From an uncultured Gammaproteobacteria bacterium (GTDB taxonomy: Bacteria; Pseudomonadota; Gammaproteobacteria; Nitrosococcales; Methylophagaceae): DNA of 64,000 nt. The notes beneath the pieces are model-generated. The model ran no database searches. It was not told the DNA's origin and saw nothing but the letters and a program-made list of their open reading frames with translations. The stretch is from the NCBI GenBank assembly GCA_905479075.1, contig CAJQLA010000002.1, forward strand, positions 62,001-126,000, in the 5' to 3' direction. Within the stretch, counting starts at the first letter, position 1, and each line of letters opens with the position of its first letter. This document shows, in pieces, positions 36,974 to 47,518 of the stretch. The position numbers and the translations under genes are program-made.

Positions 36974-38887
36974 TTGAATGACATAATGAAAAACATCGTG
37001 TTGTGGGTGGTTATCGCGGTCGTACTGATGTCGGTGTTTAATAATTTCGGCCCCGTAACATCTAAGCAGAACGAACTCGATTATTCGACATTTATATCTG
37101 ATGTGAATAGTGGTGCTGTTTCTAGTGTTGAGATTCAAGGCCGAACAATTACTGGTAAATTAACTGATAATAGTGACTTTACGACATTTAGTCCGGGTAA
37201 TGATCCTGGCTTGATGGGTGACTTGTTGTCTAATGGTGTGACTGTACAAGCGAAACCAGCAGAAGAAACCAGTTTATTGATGAGTATCTTCATCTCATGG
37301 TTCCCAATGCTATTGCTCATTGTTATCTGGGTCGTATTTATGCGTCAGATGCAAGGTGGTGGCGGTGGTGGTAAAAACCCAATGTCATTTGGTAAAAGCA
37401 AAGCCAAAATGCTTAATGAAGACCAAGTTAAGGTCACATTTAAAGATGTTGCCGGTGTTGAAGAAGCTAAGGAAGAAGTTGAGGAGTTAGTTGACTTCTT
37501 ACGTGAACCGAGTAAGTTCCAGAAATTGGGCGGTAAAATACCACGCGGCATTTTAATGGTAGGCTCGCCTGGTACTGGTAAAACCTTACTTGCTAAAGCC
37601 ATTGCCGGTGAAGCAAAAGTACCTTTCTTTACTATTTCTGGTTCTGATTTTGTAGAAATGTTTGTTGGTGTGGGTGCATCACGAGTTCGTGATATGTTTG
37701 AACAAGCCAAGAAGCATTCACCTTGCATCATCTTTATTGATGAAATCGATGCTGTAGGTCGCCATCGTGGTGCTGGTGTGGGCGGTGGTAATGATGAGCG
37801 TGAACAAACATTAAACCAATTGTTGGTAGAAATGGATGGGTTCGAAGGTAATGAAGGGGTTATCGTTATTGCAGCGACTAACCGTCCAGACGTATTAGAC
37901 CCAGCGTTATTGCGTCCAGGTCGTTTTGATCGTCAAGTAGTCGTTCCTTTGCCAGATATTCGTGGACGAGAACAAATCTTGAACGTTCACTTAAGTAAAG
38001 TGCCTGCTGCTGATGATGTGAAATCAGATCTCATTGCACGTGGAACCCCAGGCTTTTCTGGTGCAGATTTGGCAAACTTGGTTAACGAGGCGGCTTTGTT
38101 TGCTGCACGTTCGAGCCAACGTTTAGTGACCATGTCCGATATGGAAAAAGCCAAAGATAAAATCATGATGGGTGCAGAACGTACTTCTATGGTGATGAAT
38201 GATAAAGAGAAAGAGTTGACGGCATATCATGAAGCTGGCCATGCAATTGTTGGTCGTATTGTGCCGGGACATGATCCTGTTTATAAAGTCAGTATCATCC
38301 CACGTGGTCGTGCTTTGGGTGTGACAATGTTCTTACCAACGGAAGATAAATACAGTAATAGTAAGCAACAACTTGAAAGTCAGATTTCGACTTTATATGG
38401 TGGTCGTATTGCTGAAGAAATGATCTATGGTGCTGATGCTGTGACGACCGGTGCGTCAAATGATATACAACGTGCAACTGAACTCGCACACAGTATGGTA
38501 ACTAAGTGGGGCTTATCAGATCACATGGGTCCATTGTCATATGGCGAAGATGAAGGTGAAGTTTTCTTAGGACGTAGTGTAACCCAGCATAAAGCAGTTT
38601 CAGATGTAACAGCGAAACAGATCGATGAAGATGTCCGAGCCTTGATTAATCGAAACTATGAGCGGGCAGAACGCTTGTTAACAGAACACAGTGACAAGCT
38701 TCATATTATGGCAAAGCTCTTGATGAAGTATGAAACAATCGATAGCGATCAGATTGATGCCATTATGGAAGGTCGCGATCCAGGGGAGCCTAAAGGTTGG
38801 AGTGATGGTTCATCCACGCCACCGCCAGCCCCTGAAGTTAAAGATTCTGAAGAAGTATCAGGTAAGCCCGCAGACTTAATGCATTAA
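36974..38887 (+). CDS. ftsH: ATP-dependent zinc metalloprotease FtsH
   Basis: A 637-residue membrane-bound AAA protease. Two transmembrane segments flank a small periplasmic domain (about 8-24 and 100-122). The AAA module has Walker A GSPGTGKT, Walker B IIFIDEID and the second-region-of-homology Arg in RPGRFDRQ. The zinc site HEAGH is near residue 420. The pore loop is [15 protein letters not shown]. The start is a TTG at 36974 with GAGGT 8 bases upstream; the ATG four codons later would be 20 bases from that site. Confidence 0.96.
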   Translation: MNDIMKNIVLWVVIAVVLMSVFNNFGPVTSKQNELDYSTFISDVNSGAVSSVEIQGRTITGKLTDNSDFTTFSPGNDPGLMGDLLSNGVTVQAKPAEETSLLMSIFISWFPMLLLIVIWVVFMRQMQGGGGGGKNPMSFGKSKAKMLNEDQVKVTFKDVAGVEEAKEEVEELVDFLREPSKFQKLGGKIPRGILMVGSPGTGKTLLAKAIAGEAKVPFFTISGSDFVEMFVGVGASRVRDMFEQAKKHSPCIIFIDEIDAVGRHRGAGVGGGNDEREQTLNQLLVEMDGFEGNEGVIVIAATNRPDVLDPALLRPGRFDRQVVVPLPDIRGREQILNVHLSKVPAADDVKSDLIARGTPGFSGADLANLVNEAALFAARSSQRLVTMSDMEKAKDKIMMGAERTSMVMNDKEKELTAYHEAGHAIVGRIVPGHDPVYKVSIIPRGRALGVTMFLPTEDKYSNSKQQLESQISTLYGGRIAEEMIYGADAVTTGASNDIQRATELAHSMVTKWGLSDHMGPLSYGEDEGEVFLGRSVTQHKAVSDVTAKQIDEDVRALINRNYERAERLLTEHSDKLHIMAKLLMKYETIDSDQIDAIMEGRDPGEPKGWSDGSSTPPPAPEVKDSEEVSGKPADLMH

Positions 38888-38893
38888 GGCTAA

Positions 38894-39733
38894 ATGATTA
38901 TTGATTGTGCGGGCAAGAAGCTCGATCTGACTTGTCCGCAGGTTATGGGTATTTTAAATGTTACCCCTGATTCATTTTCTGATGGCGGTCAATTTCTTAG
39001 AGAAGACTTAGCGCTAGAACAAGCTAAACAAATGATGGCTGATGGTGCAGTCATTATTGATGTCGGCGGCGAGTCAACCCGTCCTGGTGCTGACGTTGTT
39101 TCTGTTGATGAAGAAATCGCACGCGTTGTTCCTGTCATTGAAGCTATTCAGTCTGAGTTAGCTGTTCCAATTTCTATTGATACCAGCAAGCCTGATGTGA
39201 TGCGTGCTGCTGTTCATGCAGGTGCTGGTTTGATTAATGATGTGCAAGCGTTGCGTGTAGAAGGTGCACTTGCTACAGCTGCTGATTTATCGGTTCCTGT
39301 CTGTTTAATGCATGCACAAGGTACACCTCAAACCATGCAAAATGATCCTCACTATGATGATGTTGTACCTGAGGTCATTACTTTTCTAAATGAGCGAATT
39401 GTTGCTTGTGAACAGGCAGGTATTACACGTTCTAAAATTATACTTGACCCAGGCTTTGGTTTTGGCAAGTGTGCACGCCATAATTTGCGATTGATGAAGC
39501 AGTTAAGTCAATTAGTGGATTTAGGTCTGCCTGTTCTGGTTGGCGTGTCTAGAAAATCAATCATAGGCAAATTATTGAACGTATCGGTAGAAGAACGTTT
39601 AGCAGGTAGCTTGGCACTAGCTTCACTGTCAGTTTGGCAAGGTGCTAAACTGATTAGAACACATGATGTTCGTGAGACTGTTCAAGCCGTAAATATTTGT
39701 AACTACGTTATGCAGGTAGATGATTTTGACTGA
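38894..39733 (+). CDS. folP: Dihydropteroate synthase
   Basis: A 279-residue enzyme that joins pterin pyrophosphate and p-aminobenzoate, the target of sulfonamides. Substrate-site motifs: [67 protein letters not shown], and GVSRKSIIG. It starts 6 bases after ftsH and its end overlaps the glmM start by 14 bases. Confidence 0.96.
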   Translation: MIIDCAGKKLDLTCPQVMGILNVTPDSFSDGGQFLREDLALEQAKQMMADGAVIIDVGGESTRPGADVVSVDEEIARVVPVIEAIQSELAVPISIDTSKPDVMRAAVHAGAGLINDVQALRVEGALATAADLSVPVCLMHAQGTPQTMQNDPHYDDVVPEVITFLNERIVACEQAGITRSKIILDPGFGFGKCARHNLRLMKQLSQLVDLGLPVLVGVSRKSIIGKLLNVSVEERLAGSLALASLSVWQGAKLIRTHDVRETVQAVNICNYVMQVDDFD

Positions 39734-41069
39734 AAAACAACGACGTTATTTTGGTACAGATGGTATTCGAGGCCGAGTTGGTGATGGTTCTATTACACCA
39801 GAGTTTGTTCTAAAGCTCGGTTGGGCAATTGGCCAGGTCTTAGCGAAGGGTAACAATAGTAGAGTCTTAATTGGTAAAGATACCCGTATCTCTGGTTATA
39901 TGTTTGAATCAGCATTACAAGCAGGTTTATCAGCAGCTGGTGTAGATATCTATTTATTAGGACCAATGCCAACTCCCGCGATTGCTTATCTAACAAGAAC
40001 ATTTCATGCTCAAGCAGGCATTGTAATTAGTGCGTCACATAATCCTTATCAAGATAATGGTATTAAGTTTTTTTCCGGCAAAGGGACAAAATTACCTGAT
40101 TCAGTGGAATTAGAAATTGAAGCCATGATGGATATGCCGTTGACGACTGTTGATTCAAGCTTATTGGGAAAAGCCCATCGTGTTGAAGATGCAGGTGGTC
40201 GTTATATCGAGTTTTGTAAAAGTACGGTGACATCGAAGCTTGATTTATCTGATTTTAAATTAGTCTTAGATTGTGCTAATGGTGCGACTTATCATGTAGC
40301 GCCGAATGTTTTTAGAGAGCTGGGCGCAGAAGTGATTGAAATGGGCGTTGAGCCAAATGGTTTAAATATCAATCAAAATTGTGGTTCCACCGAACCTAGG
40401 TTGCTACAAGCTGCCGTGCTTAAACATCAGGCTGATTTGGGAATCGCCCTTGATGGTGACGGTGATAGGCTGATCATGGTGGATCAACGTGGTGAATTAG
40501 TTGATGGTGATGAATTATTATTTATCATTGCACGAGCACAGCAACGAACGGGTCAGGGAAACGCTGAAATTGTGGGTACCCAAATGTCCAATTTGGGTTT
40601 GGAGCAAGCACTTAAACAATTTGATATGACATTACACCGCTCTAAAGTGGGTGATCGTTATGTTATTGAAAAATTAAAAGAAACAGGTGGTATTGTTGGT
40701 GGTGAGTCGTCAGGGCATATTATTTGTTTGGATAAAACAACAACGGGCGATGGCATTATTGCTGCACTGCAGGTGGTAGCTGAAATGAAAGGAACAGGAA
40801 GTAGTTTGCATGAATTACACTCTGTTATTACTAAATATCCTCAAACATTAATTAATGTCAAAGTAGATGCAATTACTGACTTAGCTGCAAATGATAAAAT
40901 TACATCAGCAGTCGAAGAAGTTGAAAAGAAATTAGGCAGTGATGGTCGAGTCTTATTACGTCCGTCAGGAACAGAACCCGTAATACGTGTCATGGTTGAA
41001 GGGCGAGACGCTACTCAAACAACTCGATTTGCTAATGATTTGGCTGACATAATTAAGGAAAATATTTAA
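39720..41069 (+). CDS. glmM: Phosphoglucosamine mutase
   Basis: A 449-residue enzyme converting glucosamine-6-phosphate to glucosamine-1-phosphate for peptidoglycan and LPS precursors. The N-terminus shows [13 protein letters not shown]. The phosphoserine is Ser 106 in [17 protein letters not shown]. The metal loop is [13 protein letters not shown] and the sugar loop GGESSGHI. The C-terminal phosphate site is [16 protein letters not shown]. The first Met at 39720 was used; a TTG two codons later would also fit. Confidence 0.96.
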   Translation: MILTEKQRRYFGTDGIRGRVGDGSITPEFVLKLGWAIGQVLAKGNNSRVLIGKDTRISGYMFESALQAGLSAAGVDIYLLGPMPTPAIAYLTRTFHAQAGIVISASHNPYQDNGIKFFSGKGTKLPDSVELEIEAMMDMPLTTVDSSLLGKAHRVEDAGGRYIEFCKSTVTSKLDLSDFKLVLDCANGATYHVAPNVFRELGAEVIEMGVEPNGLNINQNCGSTEPRLLQAAVLKHQADLGIALDGDGDRLIMVDQRGELVDGDELLFIIARAQQRTGQGNAEIVGTQMSNLGLEQALKQFDMTLHRSKVGDRYVIEKLKETGGIVGGESSGHIICLDKTTTGDGIIAALQVVAEMKGTGSSLHELHSVITKYPQTLINVKVDAITDLAANDKITSAVEEVEKKLGSDGRVLLRPSGTEPVIRVMVEGRDATQTTRFANDLADIIKENI

Positions 41070-41100
41070 CTACACAGAATTGCCCCTGTCTATTCTGTAG
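41070..41100 (+). other. Hairpin directly after glmM
   Basis: CTACACAGAAT and ATTCTGTAG form a 9-bp stem with a small bulge, starting the base after the glmM stop. No T run follows, so it is not a standard intrinsic terminator. It could stabilise the glmM 3' end or modulate read-through to tpiA. Confidence 0.4.
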
Positions 41101-41176
41101 TTGGTCGATGATATCTTGATTGCTTTATTGTGGGATAGACGTTAGTCTGGCTAACTGTTTTTTTTGGTGACATTAC

Positions 41177-41962
41177 ATGACGCGTAAAGCCATAGTGGCT
41201 GGAAATTGGAAAATGAATGGTACGCTCAAGAGCAATACCATTCTATTAGGAAAAATTTTGGCCCACGCACGTGAATTTTCTAATATTGATGTTGCAATAT
41301 TTCCGCCTGCTGTTTATTTGCCTCAGGTGCAAAACGCGTGTACGGGTTCTAATATTCACTGGGGTACACAAAATGTATCCTCGTATATCGAAGGTGCCTA
41401 TACAGGTGAAATTTCGGCAGCGATGTTAAGTGATTTTGGCTGTGAATATACCTTGATTGGACATTCAGAAAGACGTTGTCTTTATGCAGAATTAGAACTT
41501 GATCAACTTGTACTTGATCAATTAGTTGCAGAAAAGTACGAAATGGCAATATCAGGAGGCTTGAGACCAATAATTTGTATTGGGGAAAGCCCAGAAGAAC
41601 ATGATAAAGGTCAAACCGAAGAAGTTGTCTTAAGGTTATTAGATACCTTGATAGCACATAAAGGTGCCGAAGCATTGTCGCGTACAGTGTTGGCTTATGA
41701 ACCAGTTTGGGCAATAGGCACAGGAAAAACAGCATCACCTGAATGGGCGCAAAACGTCCATGAGTTCATGCGTGAGCGCGTAGCTAAGCATGATAAAAAG
41801 ACTGCTGAGTCATTACAAATACTTTACGGCGGCAGTGTTAAAGGTAATAATGCCGCCTCATTATTTTCAAAGCCTGACATTGATGGCGGATTAGTTGGTG
41901 GCGCTTCGCTCGATGCTGATGAGTTCGTGAAAATCTGTCAGGCTGCGGCACAACAAGATTAG
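41177..41962 (+). CDS. tpiA: Triosephosphate isomerase
   Basis: A 261-residue TIM barrel of glycolysis and gluconeogenesis, slightly longer than the usual 250-255. The catalytic residues are in AGNWKMNG (Lys), LIGHSERR (His) and AYEPVWAIGTGKTAS (Glu and the mobile loop). The C-terminal phosphate site shows ILYGGSVKGNN and GGLVGGASL. It is separated from glmM by 107 bases, unlike the tight spacing around it, so it may have its own promoter together with secG and the tRNA. Confidence 0.95.
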   Translation: MTRKAIVAGNWKMNGTLKSNTILLGKILAHAREFSNIDVAIFPPAVYLPQVQNACTGSNIHWGTQNVSSYIEGAYTGEISAAMLSDFGCEYTLIGHSERRCLYAELELDQLVLDQLVAEKYEMAISGGLRPIICIGESPEEHDKGQTEEVVLRLLDTLIAHKGAEALSRTVLAYEPVWAIGTGKTASPEWAQNVHEFMRERVAKHDKKTAESLQILYGGSVKGNNAASLFSKPDIDGGLVGGASLDADEFVKICQAAAQQD

Positions 41963-41971
41963 GTTATCAAA

Positions 41972-42322
41972 ATGGGTACAATGATTTTAGTGGCACATAT
42001 AGTGGTGTCCTTATTACTGGTAGGATTAATTTTAATTCAACATGGTAAAGGTGCTGATGCTGGCGCAGCTGCTCTAGGTGGTGGTGGTGGCGGCGGTGGC
42101 GGAGCCTCATCGAGTCTTTTCGGCAGTCAAGGTTCCGCTTCTTTCTTATCTAGAAGTAGTGCTATTTTAGCCACTTTATTTTTCATCACGAGCCTAAGCT
42201 TAGCTTATTTTGCAGGTAAGACTGAACGTGTTACGAGTGTTACAGAAATTGTTGAACCAGCAGCAGTTACTGAACAGGTCGGAAAAACACCAGCCCCTGC
42301 TGACTTACCTGATTTACCATAA
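41972..42322 (+). CDS. secG: Protein-export membrane protein SecG
   Basis: A 116-residue accessory subunit of the SecYEG translocon. It has two transmembrane segments (about 3-23 and 58-80) with the family's glycine-rich cytoplasmic loop between them ([19 protein letters not shown]) and the [18 protein letters not shown] segment. The C-terminal tail is Pro/Ala-rich. It lies 9 bases after tpiA and 8 bases before tRNA-Leu, the conserved gammaproteobacterial arrangement. Confidence 0.94.
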   Translation: MGTMILVAHIVVSLLLVGLILIQHGKGADAGAAALGGGGGGGGGASSSLFGSQGSASFLSRSSAILATLFFITSLSLAYFAGKTERVTSVTEIVEPAAVTEQVGKTPAPADLPDLP

Positions 42323-42330
42323 AAATAATT

Positions 42331-42416
42331 GCCGACGTGGTGAAATTGGTAGACACGCCATCTTGAGGGGGTGGTGGGCGTAGCCCGTGGCGGTTCGACT
42401 CCGCCCGTCGGCACCA
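42331..42416 (+). tRNA. tRNA-Leu (anticodon GAG)
   Basis: A class II tRNA with the acceptor stem GCCGACG/CGTCGGC, discriminator A and an encoded CCA. The anticodon loop TTGAGGG gives GAG, reading CUC and CUU. The long variable arm and the T arm GGCGGTTCGACTCCGCC are present. The gene follows secG just as leuU does in E. coli. Confidence 0.96.
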
Positions 42417-42426
42417 TTAAATATTG

Positions 42427-42453
42427 AGCTCTATTTATGATAGAGCTTTTTTT
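42427..42453 (+). terminator. Rho-independent terminator after tRNA-Leu
   Basis: AGCTCTA (42427-42433) pairs with TAGAGCT (42441-42447) and is followed by six T. It ends the tpiA-secG-tRNA transcript. Confidence 0.85.
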
Positions 42454-42940
42454 ATGCTTGCTTGAAATGAGATGCTATTTTTGAATTAAACGGGCTGGTT
42501 TTTAGTAAGTGGCTTAAGGAGTCTGAAGCTGTCTGATAACCGTGAAATGACGCGAACTTAGCTCGTTTGTACTATTTATATGTCAATGTGATAATGAATA
42601 AATAAAGATTATTTTTAAGATGAAATACGGGGTAGTAAAGTTAAAAACAAATTGCCAACGGTTATAAAATGGTTTGTGGGAGGTATAAAATAGTTATATT
42701 TTCAATGATCTATAGTTTTGCGGTCATTTGGAGTCCTCGAGTCATCACAAGGACAGGAACACATTTGTTTGTTTTTTAAGCTCAATAAGTTATTAAAGCC
42801 TACTTCTCTTTATAACTCATTCTGTGTAGTATTGCATCGTACCCTTGAGTTTAAATCTCAGTTACTATTTTAGCGTCATTGGCGAATGGCAAGACCTAAG
42901 TTTGGCCATAGTGTATTTTCTAGAATTAGAAGAAGAATAG
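42454..42940 (+). other. 487-base intergenic region before nuoA
   Basis: No open reading frame of convincing length, no tRNA and no strong hairpin were found. The stretch is AT-rich with two TATAAAAT repeats (near 42664 and 42685) and is expected to contain the promoter region of the nuo operon. No promoter could be placed with confidence. Confidence 0.5.
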
Positions 42941-43297
42941 ATGTTAGCGGAATACCTTCCAATTTTAATATTCATATTTATAGGCATCGGCTTTGGTGTT
43001 ATGCCTTTACTAGCTGGGGTAGTTCTAGGGCCACGTCGTCCAGATGATGAAAAGCGATCACCTTATGAGTGTGGTTTTGAACCATTTGAAGATGCTCATA
43101 TGAAGTTTGATGTGCGCTTTTATCTTGTCGCCATATTATTCATTATTTTCGATTTAGAGATTGCATTCTTATTCCCTTGGGCCATCGTCTTAGATGATAT
43201 TGGCTTATTCGGTTTATTTGCCATGTTTTTATTCTTAGCTATCTTGGTCGTTGGGTTCATTTATGAGTGGAAAAAAGGTGCGTTAGAGTGGGAATAG
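42941..43297 (+). CDS. nuoA: NADH-quinone oxidoreductase subunit A
   Basis: A 118-residue membrane subunit of respiratory complex I with three transmembrane helices. The conserved loop [42 protein letters not shown], including the Cys used in the active/deactive transition, is seen around residues 33-75. First gene of the 14-gene nuo operon. It overlaps nuoB by 10 bases. Confidence 0.96.
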   Translation: MLAEYLPILIFIFIGIGFGVMPLLAGVVLGPRRPDDEKRSPYECGFEPFEDAHMKFDVRFYLVAILFIIFDLEIAFLFPWAIVLDDIGLFGLFAMFLFLAILVVGFIYEWKKGALEWE

Positions 43298-43785
43298 AAG
43301 GCATCTTAGAAGAAGGTATTGTTACCACATCTGCAGATAAATTAATTAACTGGGCTCGTACAGGTTCTTTATGGCCAATGACATTTGGTTTAGCTTGTTG
43401 TGCGGTGGAAATGATGCAAGCAGGTGCCTCCCGATATGATTTAGACCGTTTTGGTGTGGTATTTAGACCCAGTCCGCGTCAATCAGATGTCATGATTGTA
43501 GCAGGAACATTGGTGAATAAAATGGCACCCGCCTTGCGTAAGGTTTATGACCAAATGTCTGAGCCACGCTGGGTTATTTCAATGGGTTCATGTGCTAATG
43601 GTGGTGGTTATTACCACTATTCATATTCGGTTGTGCGTGGTTGTGATCGAATTGTGCCTGTAGACATTTATGTACCAGGTTGTCCTCCTACAGCAGAGGC
43701 GTTGTTGTATGGCATTATCCAGTTGCAAAAGAAAATCCGGCGTACCGAAACGATTGCAAGGAAAAAAGTAATTGCGGCTGGTTAA
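43288..43785 (+). CDS. nuoB: NADH-quinone oxidoreductase subunit B
   Basis: A 165-residue subunit at the peripheral arm tip that holds the terminal cluster N2. The Cys ligands are seen in [29 protein letters not shown] and [13 protein letters not shown]. The start is the GTG at 43288, giving [14 protein letters not shown] and 165 residues. A longer frame from a GTG at 43267 would add seven residues. A short AAGG lies about 9 bases before the chosen start. Confidence 0.95.
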   Translation: MGIEGILEEGIVTTSADKLINWARTGSLWPMTFGLACCAVEMMQAGASRYDLDRFGVVFRPSPRQSDVMIVAGTLVNKMAPALRKVYDQMSEPRWVISMGSCANGGGYYHYSYSVVRGCDRIVPVDIYVPGCPPTAEALLYGIIQLQKKIRRTETIARKKVIAAG

Positions 43786-43791
43786 TAAATA

Positions 43792-44454
43792 ATGACATAC
43801 GATTTGAAGGCTCAGTTAGAGCAACAATTACCTGATTTGATACTGGACATCGAAAGCCAGCATGATGAAATGACTATTCAGGTTTCTGCTGAAAATATTG
43901 TTAATGTCTGCACTAAGTTAAGAGATGAGCTCGGCTTCGAACAGCTGATAGATATTTGTGGTGTCGATTATTCAGAATATGGCGGTTCAGCATGGGGAAC
44001 AAAAACTGCTTCAGATAAGGGCTTTAGCCGTGCGGTTGAAGCGGCTAGTTTTACAGCCGATGAGAGAGAAGGTTTGAGGTTTGCAGTTGTCTACCACCTG
44101 CTATCTATCCAACATAACCAAAGAATTCGTGTCACAGTCCGTTTAGATTCTGATACGCCAATTATAGATAGTGTTACGCCAATTTGGCATAGTGCAAACT
44201 GGTTTGAACGTGAAGCATTCGATTTGTTTGGAATTTTGTTTGATGGTCATGATGATTTGCGTCGTATTTTGACTGACTATGGCTTTATTGGGTATCCATT
44301 CAGAAAAGATTTCCCATTAATTGGCCATGTTGAAATGCGTTATGACGCAGAGAAAAAGCGGGTTATATATGAGCCTGTAAGTATCGAAAATAGAACATTA
44401 GTACCTCGAGTTATCCGCGATGATAATCGTTATATAGATGAAAACGAGGTATAA
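43792..44454 (+). CDS. nuoC: NADH-quinone oxidoreductase subunit C
   Basis: A 220-residue peripheral-arm subunit of the 30-kDa family. The hallmark [29 protein letters not shown] is near residues 142-170. NuoC and NuoD are separate genes here, unlike the fused NuoCD of E. coli. It carries a central polar insert ([19 protein letters not shown]) that looks typical of related proteobacteria. Confidence 0.95.
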   Translation: MTYDLKAQLEQQLPDLILDIESQHDEMTIQVSAENIVNVCTKLRDELGFEQLIDICGVDYSEYGGSAWGTKTASDKGFSRAVEAASFTADEREGLRFAVVYHLLSIQHNQRIRVTVRLDSDTPIIDSVTPIWHSANWFEREAFDLFGILFDGHDDLRRILTDYGFIGYPFRKDFPLIGHVEMRYDAEKKRVIYEPVSIENRTLVPRVIRDDNRYIDENEV

Positions 44455-44457
44455 AAA

Positions 44458-45711
44458 ATGGCTGAAATCAAAAATTACACATTGAATTTTGGCCCACAGC
44501 ATCCAGCGGCACATGGTGTATTACGTCTTATTCTTGAGCTGGAAGGTGAAACTATACAACGCGCTGATCCTCATATTGGCCTATTACATCGTGGGACAGA
44601 AAAATTAGCTGAGTCAAAACCTTTCAACCAAAGCATTGGTTATATGGATAGGCTTGATTATGTATCAATGCTATCCAATGAACATGCCTATGTTATGGCC
44701 ATTGAAAAATTACTCGGTGTGCAAGTACCAGAACGCGCCCAATATATCCGCGTTATGTTTGATGAAATCACACGGATCTTGAATCACTTAATGTGGCTGG
44801 GAACGCATGGCCTTGATATTGGTGCGATGACAATATTCTTGTATTGCTTCCGTGAGCGTGAAGATTTGATGGATTGCTATGAGGCTGTATCGGGTGCACG
44901 TTTGCATGCGACTTATTACCGTCCAGGTGGTGTTTATCGAGATTTACCAGATTCGATTGCCAAATACAAAGCATCAAAATGGCATAGTGAAAAAGAAGTA
45001 AAACAAAAAAATAAAAACCGTGAAGGCAGTCTATTAGATTTCATTGATGACTTTACACAGCGCTTTCCGGGTTGTGTTGATGAATATGAAACCTTGTTGA
45101 CCGATAATCGCATTTGGAAGCAACGCACGGTAGGTATTGGTGTCGTCTCCCCTGAGCGTGCTTTGCAATTAGGGTTTAGTGGCCCGATGTTACGTGGTTC
45201 TGGTATCGAGTGGGATCTTCGAAAAAAACAACCTTATGAAGTGTACGATCGTATGGACTTTGATATTCCTGTCGGCGTAGAAGGTGATTGTTATGATCGT
45301 TATTTGGTACGTGTCGAAGAAATGCGTCAGTCAAATCGCATTATTAAACAATGTGTAGATTGGTTACGTGATAATCCCGGTCCAGTTATTACTGACGATG
45401 CTAAAGTCGCTCCACCAAGTCGTGTTGAAATGAAAGAAGACATGGAAGCCTTGGTCCATCATTTTAAATTGTTTACGGAAGGCTACTGTGTCCCCGAGGG
45501 TGAAGTGTATTCAGCGGTAGAACATCCAAAAGGTGAATTTGGTGTCTATATGGTTTCTGATGGTGCCAATAAACCTTATCGTGTGAAAATTAGAGCGCCT
45601 GGTTTCCCTCATCTCGCTGCGATGAATGAGATGGTGAAAGGGCATATGTTGGCAGACGTTGTAGCCGTTATTGGTACGATGGATATTGTATTCGGTGAGA
45701 TAGATCGATGA
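44458..45711 (+). CDS. nuoD: NADH-quinone oxidoreductase subunit D
   Basis: A 417-residue subunit of the 49-kDa family, derived from hydrogenase large subunits, which together with NuoB forms the quinone pocket. The N-terminal [15 protein letters not shown] with the quinone-contact His is present, as is [14 protein letters not shown]. The C-terminus DIVFGEIDR is full length. Its stop overlaps the nuoE start by 4 bases (ATGA). Confidence 0.96.
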   Translation: MAEIKNYTLNFGPQHPAAHGVLRLILELEGETIQRADPHIGLLHRGTEKLAESKPFNQSIGYMDRLDYVSMLSNEHAYVMAIEKLLGVQVPERAQYIRVMFDEITRILNHLMWLGTHGLDIGAMTIFLYCFREREDLMDCYEAVSGARLHATYYRPGGVYRDLPDSIAKYKASKWHSEKEVKQKNKNREGSLLDFIDDFTQRFPGCVDEYETLLTDNRIWKQRTVGIGVVSPERALQLGFSGPMLRGSGIEWDLRKKQPYEVYDRMDFDIPVGVEGDCYDRYLVRVEEMRQSNRIIKQCVDWLRDNPGPVITDDAKVAPPSRVEMKEDMEALVHHFKLFTEGYCVPEGEVYSAVEHPKGEFGVYMVSDGANKPYRVKIRAPGFPHLAAMNEMVKGHMLADVVAVIGTMDIVFGEIDR

Positions 45712-46217
45712 GCCAATTACAGCAAAAAACAATAAAAGAACAATTATTCAATGCAGGTATACGCCAGCAATTGGACAAATGGGTAGCTAAATATCCGATT
45801 GATCAAGCTCAATCGGCTGTTATTCCTGCTTTGCATATCTTACAAGCAGAGAATGGTGGGTGGCTGACTAAAGCATTGATGAATGACTTAGCTGTTTATC
45901 TAGATATGCCTGCAATCAGTGTCTATGAAGTCGCGACTTTTTACAGCATGTATGAATTGGAAGCTGTCGGTAAACATAAGATTAGTATCTGCACTAACAT
46001 TTCTTGCATGCTGAATGGCTCTGAAGAAATTGTTAAACATTTTGAAAACCGTTTAGGTATTAAGTTCGGGCAAACAACGGCAGATGGCAAAATCACCTTA
46101 AAAGAAGTCGAATGCCTAGGTGCTTGTTGTGGGGCACCGATGCTGCAGTTAGGTCGTGAGTATCACGAAAACCTGACGAAGGAAAAAGTCGATAATTTGT
46201 TGGATGGACTTGAATAA
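45708..46217 (+). CDS. nuoE: NADH-quinone oxidoreductase subunit E
   Basis: A 169-residue thioredoxin-like subunit carrying the [2Fe-2S] cluster N1a. The four Cys ligands are in [10 protein letters not shown] (about residues 97 and 102) and [11 protein letters not shown] (about 135-139). The N-terminal helical domain includes [18 protein letters not shown]. It overlaps nuoD by 4 bases and nuoF by one (TAATG). Confidence 0.95.
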   Translation: MSQLQQKTIKEQLFNAGIRQQLDKWVAKYPIDQAQSAVIPALHILQAENGGWLTKALMNDLAVYLDMPAISVYEVATFYSMYELEAVGKHKISICTNISCMLNGSEEIVKHFENRLGIKFGQTTADGKITLKEVECLGACCGAPMLQLGREYHENLTKEKVDNLLDGLE

Positions 46218-47491
46218 TGGCTGCTGAATTAAATCAAGTCTGCTTTAGAACTTTGCACTTAGATGAGCCTTGGTCTCTGGAGTCTTACTTAAGCCTTGGT
46301 GGTTATAAAGTACTAGAAAAAATCCTAAAAGAGAAAACATCTGCAGAGTCAATTATTGACGAAATCAAAAAATCGAATTTGCGTGGCCGTGGAGGTGCAG
46401 GCTTCCCAACAGGTTTGAAGTGGAGCTTTATGCCAAGGAATTTGCCAGGCGATAAATATATCGTTTGTAATTCTGATGAAGGTGAGCCGGGAACTTGTAA
46501 AGATAGAGACATAATGCGGTTTAATCCGCATCAGCTTATCGAAGGGATGATTATTGCTGGTTATACCATTGGAGCCCAAGCTGGCTATAACTATATTCGA
46601 GGTGAGTTTTGTGAGCCTATTGACCGCTTTGAAGCTGCGATAGAAGAAGCCAAACAAGCTGGTTATTTGGGTAAAGATATTCTTGGTTCAGGTTTTAATT
46701 TTGAACTTTATACTCAACCTGGTGCGGGTGCTTATATCTGCGGTGAAGAAACTGCATTGCTAGAATCTATCGAAGGTAAAAAAGGTCAGCCACGTTATAA
46801 ACCACCGTTCCCTGCAGGATATGGGCTCTATGGTAAGCCTACAACCATTAATAACACAGAAACATTAGCATCAGTTCCTATGATTTTAGAGAAGGGTGGT
46901 GAATGGTTTCATGAAATTGGTACGCCGAATAATGGAGGCACTAAGATTTTCAGTGTGTCAGGTCACGTCAATAAACCAGGTAACTTTGAAGTACCAATGG
47001 GTATGCCGTTTTCAGAGTTACTAGAGCTAGCTGGTGGCATGCGTAATGGCAAAAAGTTAAAAGCAGTGATTCCGGGTGGTAGTTCAACCCCGATTGTGCC
47101 AGGTGATGTCATGATGGATGTTGCGATGAGTTATGACGGTATAACGAAAGCAGGCTCAATGTTGGGTGCTGGTTCTGTTATTGTTATTGATGAAACGACT
47201 TGTATGGTAAAAGCGCTGGAACGTATTGCAGAATTTTATTATGAAGAATCATGTGGACAGTGCACGCCTTGTCGTGAAGGAACTGGTTGGTTATATCGCG
47301 TCATAAAACGAATTGAACATGGTCAAGGTAAACAAGAAGATTTAGATCGCCTGATAGACGTTGCAGAAAATATTGATGGCAATACGATTTGTGCTTTAGG
47401 CGATGCAGCTGCAGCACCGGTAATAAGTTTTATTAAACATTTCAAAGAAGAATTTCAGCATCACATCGATCACAAGTGTTGCATGGTATAA
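46217..47491 (+). CDS. nuoF: NADH-quinone oxidoreductase subunit F
   Basis: A 424-residue NADH-oxidising subunit with FMN and cluster N3. NADH/FMN motifs: [34 protein letters not shown] and [19 protein letters not shown]. The [4Fe-4S] ligands are in [15 protein letters not shown] and the last in [11 protein letters not shown]. Full length. Confidence 0.96.
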   Translation: MAAELNQVCFRTLHLDEPWSLESYLSLGGYKVLEKILKEKTSAESIIDEIKKSNLRGRGGAGFPTGLKWSFMPRNLPGDKYIVCNSDEGEPGTCKDRDIMRFNPHQLIEGMIIAGYTIGAQAGYNYIRGEFCEPIDRFEAAIEEAKQAGYLGKDILGSGFNFELYTQPGAGAYICGEETALLESIEGKKGQPRYKPPFPAGYGLYGKPTTINNTETLASVPMILEKGGEWFHEIGTPNNGGTKIFSVSGHVNKPGNFEVPMGMPFSELLELAGGMRNGKKLKAVIPGGSSTPIVPGDVMMDVAMSYDGITKAGSMLGAGSVIVIDETTCMVKALERIAEFYYEESCGQCTPCREGTGWLYRVIKRIEHGQGKQEDLDRLIDVAENIDGNTICALGDAAAAPVISFIKHFKEEFQHHIDHKCCMV

Positions 47492-47518
47492 CAGCGAGAT
47501 ATGACTGAATAAGACGTT

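Noticed and set aside
37560..37590. FtsH Walker A reading GSPGTGKT rather than GPPGTGKT
   Set aside because: The P-loop consensus is kept, so this is ordinary variation and does not suggest loss of function.
42070..42105. GGT/GGC repeat in secG
   Set aside because: It codes for the glycine-rich loop that is normal in SecG.
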